From the NCBI RefSeq assembly GCF_035083965.1, contig NC_089738.1, positions 9,574,734 through 9,638,733 on the forward strand: DNA of 64,000 nucleotides, given 5' to 3'. The notes beneath the pieces were generated by a model, which made no database searches, had not been told where the DNA came from, and saw only the letters and a list, made by a program, of their open reading frames with translations. The translations under genes and the position numbers were made by a program. Numbering within the stretch: the first letter of the stretch is position 1; each line of letters opens with the position of its first letter. Shown in pieces: positions 57,331-64,000 of the stretch. Source of the stretch: Branchiostoma lanceolatum (Eukaryota > Chordata > Leptocardii > Amphioxiformes > Branchiostomatidae).

Positions 57331-58579
57331 AGTAAGCTGTTAATTTGTCTTAGCTGCCACGTTGGCAAATGTTTTCTGGGTGTGGTGAACTTATTTGTAA
57401 TCGGGTGGAACAAACCTTAAGAAAGGTGTTGAAGGTCACACGTGTGTCTAGTAAGGATAATTATGATTGAAAAGTAAAGGTCAGTAAATGCAGACTGTAT
57501 GTGGCAGCAGACTTCATAGAATTTAAAGACAAATGAAAAGACAAGAATGAAATTCACATTTAAACTTAGCTACAGATGTGCTTAAGACATTTCAGTTTGT
57601 TACGTTTACCCAATCCTTCTAGATAGTGGAGTTACTTAAAGTAACAAAGATCTCGAACAATAACAAAAAGGAAAACCAGTCTGGTGGCTTTCTACAGACA
57701 GTGGCCATGTCAACCACCGTATGGTTGAGACCTGTCACAAATGCAGGGTTTGCTTAAGTCCAAAATAACCTTAGTTCAAGTAGTGGGGCTGCTATAACTA
57801 CTGTCCTGTTTGAAATAGAACCTTGCGCACTAAAAATGCATTGTAAGCTTATTCATAAGGCCATAAAATGAAGGTCAAGGTCATTGAAAGCAATAGGTGT
57901 TTACACAAGGGAAATTGTAGCTAATGGGCGACTCCTACCATTTGACTTTCTAACTGCACAAATAAGTTACGGTTAGCCTTGTCCACCATTTCCCAGTGTT
58001 GGTCGTTGCTTGTGGTAAATGTTCTTGACTCTTTGATGTTTATGTTCCAAGCTAGGTAGACGTTATGAAAAGTATTGAAAGTACTAGTATATACACATGA
58101 CTTGCGTGATTACAATATGTTAAAATGCTAACTTGACAATAGTTTAATGTAGATGACCTTTTAGAAAAACGAATCACACAGAAGGGGTTAATACGTCATT
58201 TATGAGCAATGTGACATTGATTAACAGCCACTAGTTTGACGTCCACAGAAAAATAGACACATAATGTTCTATACCATAATGATTAAAAATTTTCAAGTTT
58301 TAAATCTTTTAAAATTGGATGTCACTGTCGATATCTATCAAGAGAATTCTAGTTTTATCACAGAACAATACTGCCTATACTGATTCTGCCTTTACTCAGC
58401 TGACATCCGACCAAGATGGCCGCTGTGACGTCACAAACAAACACACAACAGCTTTTTATACGTTGGTTCCTTACTCATGCATGTTTTCGTATATCTCTTC
58501 CCTACGCATACTCAATGAGACATCAGCTATTCTGCTATTCGCTTTCGTTGACCTCATCGTTGCTACGCAACCAGTGACC
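57331..58579. other. Region between genes I and J
   Basis: A/T-rich sequence without recognisable exons or named repeats. A 'ccaagatggccgctgtgacg' phrase near 58413 resembles part of the CCATGTTGG/TGACGTCA module. Confidence 0.45.
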
Positions 58580-61036
58580 TTACGCGCATGACAGGACCTT
58601 GATGAACTCGTCATAGTTGACCCGACCGTCGCTGTCAAGGTCAGCAGCTTCGATCATGTTGTCGATGACTTTATCATCCATGTGGGTCCCCATGGCCGCC
58701 AGGCCGGCCTTTAACTCATCAGGCGTGATAAAACCGTCACCGTTCTGAAATAAGTGATCAATTGTTAAACATCAAATATTCTTGAAAAAATCAAAGCTAT
58801 AAACGATAAAACTCCAAGTAAAGGTATCCAACGTCATACTCTATCATAAACGCAAATAATCATTTGTCCCTGAGGCTTCGCCAAAAACCAACAATCTTTC
58901 GTTGATAAGGTCTAACTATCTGTGATAGACTTATATCAATATTCTACATAAAGCAAAGGTAGTTGTTGTGTAGAAAGTTCATATGGTTTAGACACAAACA
59001 TTTGATTAAATTTCAAAATCAGATTATCAAAATAAAATAATTCATGTTGAGAAATATGCTCTTTTAGGTAGCTGTTATTTCGCACAACATGTTTTCGTCA
59101 ACAGTTAGGTAAATTTAAGAAGAGCTACCTTGTCCATGCCTTTGAACATGTCACGCATCTTGGAGCCGAGTTGTCGCTTTGCCTGTTCCACCTGCGCCAC
59201 CAGAGCCTGGAACTCCGTAAAGCTCAGGGCACCGCTCTTGTCTTTGTCGAATGCTTCCATCGTACACTAGTCATTCAAACAAACAATGCAACTTCAAACC
59301 ACGTCGTTATATTTGAAGAGGCAAAGAGATCAAGTCATTCGTCTAGATTCAGACTACAAAATGCTCATATGCTGCTTATTCCCAGGCAAAGATAACCCCT
59401 GATACTGATGCTTCGCGGATCCGGTGTCAAGCCAAATTTCTGCCCCTACTAAACATTTGCTTCAACTGACTTCTTGTGGGTTTCCAATAAACCTGCTGAG
59501 GGAAAAGAAGTGTGTCACAATCTTGAGGCGTGGTAATGTCCAAGCAGAAGGCCTATCCCTATCCGTATCCCTATCCGTGTCCGTATCCCTATCCCTATCC
59601 CTATCCCTATCCCTATCCCTATCCCTATCCCTAGCCGTAGCCCTAGCCGTAGCCCTATCCCTATCCCTATCCCTATCCCTATCCCTATCCCTAGCCCTAT
59701 CCCTATCCCTATCCCTAGCCCTAGCCCTAGCCCTAGCCCTAGCCCTAGCCCTAGCCCTAGCGCTAGCCCTAGCCCTAGCCCTAGCCCTAGCCCTAGCCCT
59801 AGCCCTAGCCCTAGCCCTAGCGCTAGCCCTAGCCCTAGCCCTAGCCCTAGCCCTAGCCCTAGCCCTAGCCCTAGCCCTAGCCCTAGCCCTAGCCCTAGCC
59901 CTAGCCCGAGCCCTAGCCCTAGCCCTAGCCCTAGCGCTAGCCCTAGCCCTAGCCCTAGCCCTAGCCCTAGCCCTAGCCCTAGCCCGAGCCCGAGCCCTAG
60001 CCCGAGCCCGAGCCCGAGACCCAACCATAACCCAAACTTCACGCACGCACATAACCCAAAGGGACGAAAATCAGGCGGAGCAGAAATGGACATCTGGCCC
60101 CACACCGGTTCGGTTCGTATTTTACGGTACGTGCCTTCAAAGATCGTTAATCTAGCATTTAAAACAAAAAAGGTCATATTTACGTTGACGTTGACCAAAA
60201 TAAAGTGTGTCCTAACTTGTTTCTCCTAGCTTACTAGCCTGGCAACTCACCACTAAGGCTCCCATTCCACTAGACGGCGGTCGCGCTGCGCTCTCGCTGC
60301 AACCTTAACCGAATTCGTCTAACCTTTGATTTCATAATTGGAATATCATTCAAAACGTAAAAGTATGACTGAAAAGACAACAAAACGATCAAAGAGTGGA
60401 AATATTCGTTTTCTAGCTATGAAATTCGTTAATTGCTCTGTTAAATTTGAGGTCGCAGAGAGCGCACGGCGATAGCGCCGTACTAGTGGAATGGGGGTAT
60501 AAGCAAAAGCCTCCAACAAGACACAATTACAGAATTAAACTATTGGATATTGCACACTAAATCCGTGAGAACGCAAAAATTCTTGTTGTGACAAATAAGT
60601 GGTGCCTCACTTACTAGATGCAATTAACAAATACCTTGAGGAGTTTTTCTGAGACAGGAGCTAACCCAAGCTCCTTGAGTGCTGTCTTCAGCTCTTTCTT
60701 ATTGATGAGGTTGTCCTTACTCTTGTCAAACTTCTTGAATACCGCGAAGGTATCATCTGCAGAAATGCTTTAATAGGAATGTAAGTTAGTGACAAATTGT
60801 CACCTGATTCTTTCAACCAATTTCTCAGCAACGCCTATAGGACTAGTAAATCAACCTTTGTCATATTTTCTTCCGGTCCACTTACCTAATTTGTTCTCTT
60901 TTCTAAATGATGACATAAGGATTTAGTTTTAACTTAATCTTTGATAAAATACAGTTCTATCGTATCTTATAATAGGAAAAAATATCAGTAATTAGTAAAG
61001 TTAAGAGCAAAAAATGACTTACGGTTGACGAGACAT
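58580..61036 (-). CDS. Gene J: four-EF-hand calcium-binding protein (149 aa)
   Basis: Coding exons on the minus strand are 61023-61036, 60635-60767, 59129-59266 and 58580-58744 (TAA at 58580-58582). The first exon codes only MSRQ plus two bases (donor CC|GTAAGTC) and joins by a phase-2 intron to [11 protein letters not shown], as in gene E; the other introns are phase 0. Using the nearer acceptor 11 bases further in would give an in-frame stop, so I chose AAAG|CATTT. Loops: EF1 [12 protein letters not shown] (position-6 Gly is Asn, probably weak), EF2 [14 protein letters not shown]3 [12 protein letters not shown] split after residue 2, EF4 [12 protein letters not shown]. The length equals calmodulin, but the sequence is not calmodulin. 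A TATA box lies about 80 bp upstream. K is its sister. Confidence 0.9.
59555..60020. repeat. CCCTAT/CCCTAG hexanucleotide array in intron of gene J
   Basis: About 75 hexamers. The first part is mostly CCCTAT (with CCGTAT, CCGTGT and CCGTAG variants), the rest mostly CCCTAG with some CGCTAG and CCCGAG. Units differ by one base from the animal telomere hexamer CCCTAA. Open frames on both strands (Leu-Ala, Arg-Ala, Leu-Gly runs) are artefacts. The array begins about 290 bp from the EF2 exon. Confidence 0.95.
60258..60500. mobile_element. MITE family M7, copy 3 (best ends)
   Basis: The left end 'gctcccattccactagacgg' pairs with the right end 'tactagtggaatgggggt'. The next blocks 'cggtcgcgctgcgctctcgc' and 'gcagagagcgcacggcgata' are also inverse. 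About 240 bp, non-coding, in intron 2 of gene J. Confidence 0.82.
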
Positions 61037-61084
61037 GACCACCGTTGCCTTAAACCACCTCACTTAGCAAGAAGGATGCTTTAT

Positions 61085-61120
61085 GTGAAAGCAACTTGAC
61101 CTTGGTCATAAAATTTATAG
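61085..61120 (-). promoter_or_regulatory. TATA promoter of gene J
   Basis: TATAAATTTTATGACC on the minus strand, with the box at 61111-61119. The expected start of transcription is near 61085, which gives a leader of about 50 nt without an intron before the ATG at 61036. Confidence 0.55.
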
Positions 61121-62627
61121 GCCTGTCTATCCGTTGGGATTTACAATACGTGACTACGGATTGACCTTTTAACCATTAAAGGCGTCATTAGTGCATCCTT
61201 TGTAACATAAGTAATCCCTAGTTTTTTTCTGTTGTGAATGGACGATTTAATTATTGATTTCAAGCGTACCTTGGAGAAATTGCAAGTTTCATTTTTAACT
61301 TGTACAAAGTGATTGCTTGCAAAGGCGTACGTGTATTTGACTTCGGTAATATAGTGTGTGAATGTTAGATATGTGTATCGAATTATATTGCATTTTTTAA
61401 TAATACATTTACAGCAAATACATTTTCATAAGCATCCATCCTTAAAGAAGGAATGCCTTCGAAAATGATATGTGTCATAAATATCATCATTCAAAGGTCC
61501 CAAAAGTGCAATAGCTATCCTTTTTGTGATACTTAGGCAACTTCTTTTTGTCGTCTTTCAATATTGGGTACCGGGTATGAACGTAATAAAAATTCAGACA
61601 AGACTAATGGTATTTTAGCACAATTGATGTCAATATGAAGGCCATGTCTGGAATATAAGGTGACTCTTTATTATACATTGTTTACGACTACTTAGGGCAA
61701 GTAAATGACAGATGAATGAGTGATACATCACAGCAATGTTCCCATAGGAAAAGTGGGGACTTTTTCCACTCTAATATTTTACATACGTAACCCACAGATG
61801 ACATTCAAAGACGACTTAATTGTTAATAGTTTATTTTCCATACATAACTACAGCTAATAGTATATAGTAGCGTGCCAATTTTACAAGGTACGAGTTGCTA
61901 CATATAATTTACCTCTATATAATACTGATGAATCCGTGTACATGATATATTAGATTAGATTACTAGCTTGAATTGTTCTTTAGCTTATATCAAATGTTAA
62001 ATAGGTCCTACGGAAAGTAAAGTAAATGCAATAAGATACATGCTTCTTAATTTTGTCAACATGCGGTTATCTTAGTTAATACTGTATGTTTCCTGTGCGT
62101 AGAGCACTACAAAGAGCATCTCTCTCTTTCTCTATCTGTCTATCTGTCTCTCTTTATCTCTGTCTTTCCGCCTTTCTTCCCTTATGTACGAAAAGCTAGA
62201 TTTGCCAACTGTGTCTGGTAATTTTTGCTTTTTGGTAAATAAAGTTTATTGCAAATTCATGCCCAGGTGCTAATTACAAGTACCAGCAACACATATAATG
62301 ATGAAAAAATACAATGATATTGAGGGATACATCCAATGTTATACCACATTCTAAAATGTACATGGTGCTAGTTTTGTGGGGTTTGACTTCTTCTTTTTAG
62401 GCAGTGGAAGACGAATCAACCCACTTCTTTTATTAGTTTGTGTGTTCTTTGATTTGTAAAAGCAGAATTGTTTTCTCATGGTCAGGAATAGTGGGAACAT
62501 AAGTGTGCATTTTGGTCACACCGGTATATAATTGGTTTAAGCTCACTTTTCATGCTGTGAGCTTGAAAAGACAGAAAGAGTAAAGTAAAAAGAGATCTTT
62601 AACTCCAGTTGGTATCATCCCAGTCCT
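61121..62627. other. Region between genes J and K
   Basis: No coding exon. A/T-rich, with a short (TCTC)n run near 62120. A minus-strand AATAAA at 62245-62250, about 380 bp past the stop of K, may be its poly(A) signal. Confidence 0.5.
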
Positions 62628-63497
62628 CTAGCCTGACATGACCTTGATGAACTCTTCGTAGTTGACCCGTCCGTCGTTGTCGGTGTCGGCGGCTTTGATC
62701 ATGCTGTCGATAACTCGATCATCCATGTGGTTTCCCATGGCCGCTAGCCCGGACTTCAGTTCATCTGGTGTAAGACTGCCGTCACCGTTCTGAAATTAGG
62801 TAGGATTTGTGATTAATTTCATTTTCATAATGAGAAACATGATATGTGAAATATATTATGTAGAATGTTTAATGTTTAAAAAAACCTACATTCACAATAC
62901 GATTTTATATTTTCATGTCATGCCCGTAAGGTCACTGGTTTCGTAGCATTATTCGTACCAATAGTGGTAAAGCAATTTTTTTTTATTACTTTTTTAAGTT
63001 AGAATGCATGAAGCCATAGGATATATACGTCTTACGAAAAAAGGCATTTACGGATAGGACTGCCTATTTAAAAACTAAATAACGAAACAAGGGTTAAATG
63101 GACGTATTGTAGTATCTTATCGATAGAAATTTGAAAACATAGTCTCTGTTTTCAGTCATTTTCTACCATTATCTACCTCACCATACATCAGCCTTATTAT
63201 TATAATTATATTGCACTTGGATATTCACAACGGATGAATGCGACTCTGTGGTGTCGTGAAATATGCACACATCCCATCGCCGCTTGAGATGTCAACCATT
63301 TGGTTTTATTGTCACAATACAACATGATTTGTTCGGATGAAAAGAAAAAAACAGAGTACCTCATCAATGCTATGGAAGATATCACGCATTTTGGAGGAGA
63401 GTTGGCCCTTAGCTTGTTCCACTTGATTCACCAACGCCTGGAACTCCTCGAAGTTCAGGGCTCCACTCTTGTCTTTGTCAAATGTTTCCATTGTACA
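62628..63497 (-). CDS. Gene K: four-EF-hand calcium-binding protein, 5' part outside window
   Basis: Coding exons on the minus strand are 63360-63497 (starts [14 protein letters not shown] after ATAG) and 62628-62789 (TAG at 62628-62630). They encode EF2 to EF4, 99 aa. The EF1 and start exons should lie beyond 64000, because in gene J EF1 is 1.4 kb upstream of EF2 and none is found in the last 500 bases. Loops: EF2 [14 protein letters not shown]3 DENGDGSLTPDE split after residue 2, EF4 DTDNDGRVNYEE, all canonical. It is very close to J in both exons (GLAAMGNHMDDRVID versus [15 protein letters not shown]), so this is a recent duplicate. The ATG inside its EF2 exon is an internal Met, not the start. 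Confidence 0.88.
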
Positions 63498-64000
63498 CTA
63501 TTCATGTAGGGGTGAAGACAATATGCGGGAGGTCAGTGAGCGATAACTGAAATGAATTTTTCATTTAAAGACTTATCCAATGTTTCATTCGGAAAAACAC
63601 ATAATGATTCTATTTTTTTAGGTTATTTTCAGGTTACATACGCAACTAGGGGGCCCAAGTCTACGTCCCTTCTTTCCGATGCACAAGAGCCATATAACAC
63701 TCCAGATTGATGACCTTACTATCTTCAGATCAAAAGATGTATAAAAAAAACGAACGTTCCACTGCAATAACATAACAAGTCACTAGGAGATGATCTAAGG
63801 TCTCATAAAGACCAACCTCACATATCAAATATCAAGATACATGTAATCCACAAAGGCATCTCGAGTCATCGTGTTTACAGACACAGACTGACACACGGAC
63901 GCTTCCGAAATCACAACCTTCATGACAAAGGTAACCATAAATAGTACTCGGTGTTATATACATATACTTATACATACATGAGTATGCATATCATTTTTGT

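Noticed and set aside
59424-60198. Frames with Leu-Ala, Arg-Ala and Leu-Gly runs over 190-240 codons
   Set aside because: They are artefacts of the hexanucleotide repeat, open on both strands at once.

Overview
The window looks like nuclear DNA of an invertebrate deuterostome, most likely a lancelet (Branchiostoma). That assignment is inference. It rests on short phase-consistent exons split by GT-AG introns, many tRNA-headed SINEs, abundant small terminal-inverted-repeat elements, microsatellites, and a large family of small four-EF-hand proteins. No bacterial, organellar or viral gene organisation is visible.

The core is a one-directional tandem array of four-EF-hand (calmodulin-sized) calcium-binding protein genes, all on the minus strand. 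I call them B to K in coordinate order, with A for a decayed copy: A (2835-3540, pseudogene), B (4600-5579), C (7590-8718), D (12407-14251), E (22921-26151), F (29690-35458), G (39883-41466), H (46858-48946), I (53519-55300), J (58580-61036) and K (62628-63497, its 5' end beyond the window). I placed exon borders by hand from splice signals and reading frame. Lengths are 136-153 aa. Every gene with a readable EF3 has a phase-0 intron after residue 2 of the third calcium loop. Neighbours are most alike (B/C, H/I, J/K), as expected for growth by tandem duplication.

One unrelated gene sits inside the array on the same strand: an apolipoprotein-D-like lipocalin (18060-21628). Its third exon runs on into a Thr/Pro/Asn-rich mucin-like tail with about 26 N-glycosylation sequons and a basic end. 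Its second intron holds a 1.1-kb minisatellite with a 21-bp unit.

The rest is introns and intergenic DNA filled with repeats. These include two near-identical 1.08-kb TIR elements, a 240-bp MITE with four copies, a foldback element with three copies, several further small TIR families, four tRNA-derived SINE families, and simple repeats including a telomere-like CCCTA(G/T) block in an intron of J. Several insertions have a matching empty site in a paralogous intron, so their order in time can be read.

The EF-hand genes probably supply calcium buffers or sensors that differ in which loops can still bind calcium. No function or tissue can be read from the sequence alone.
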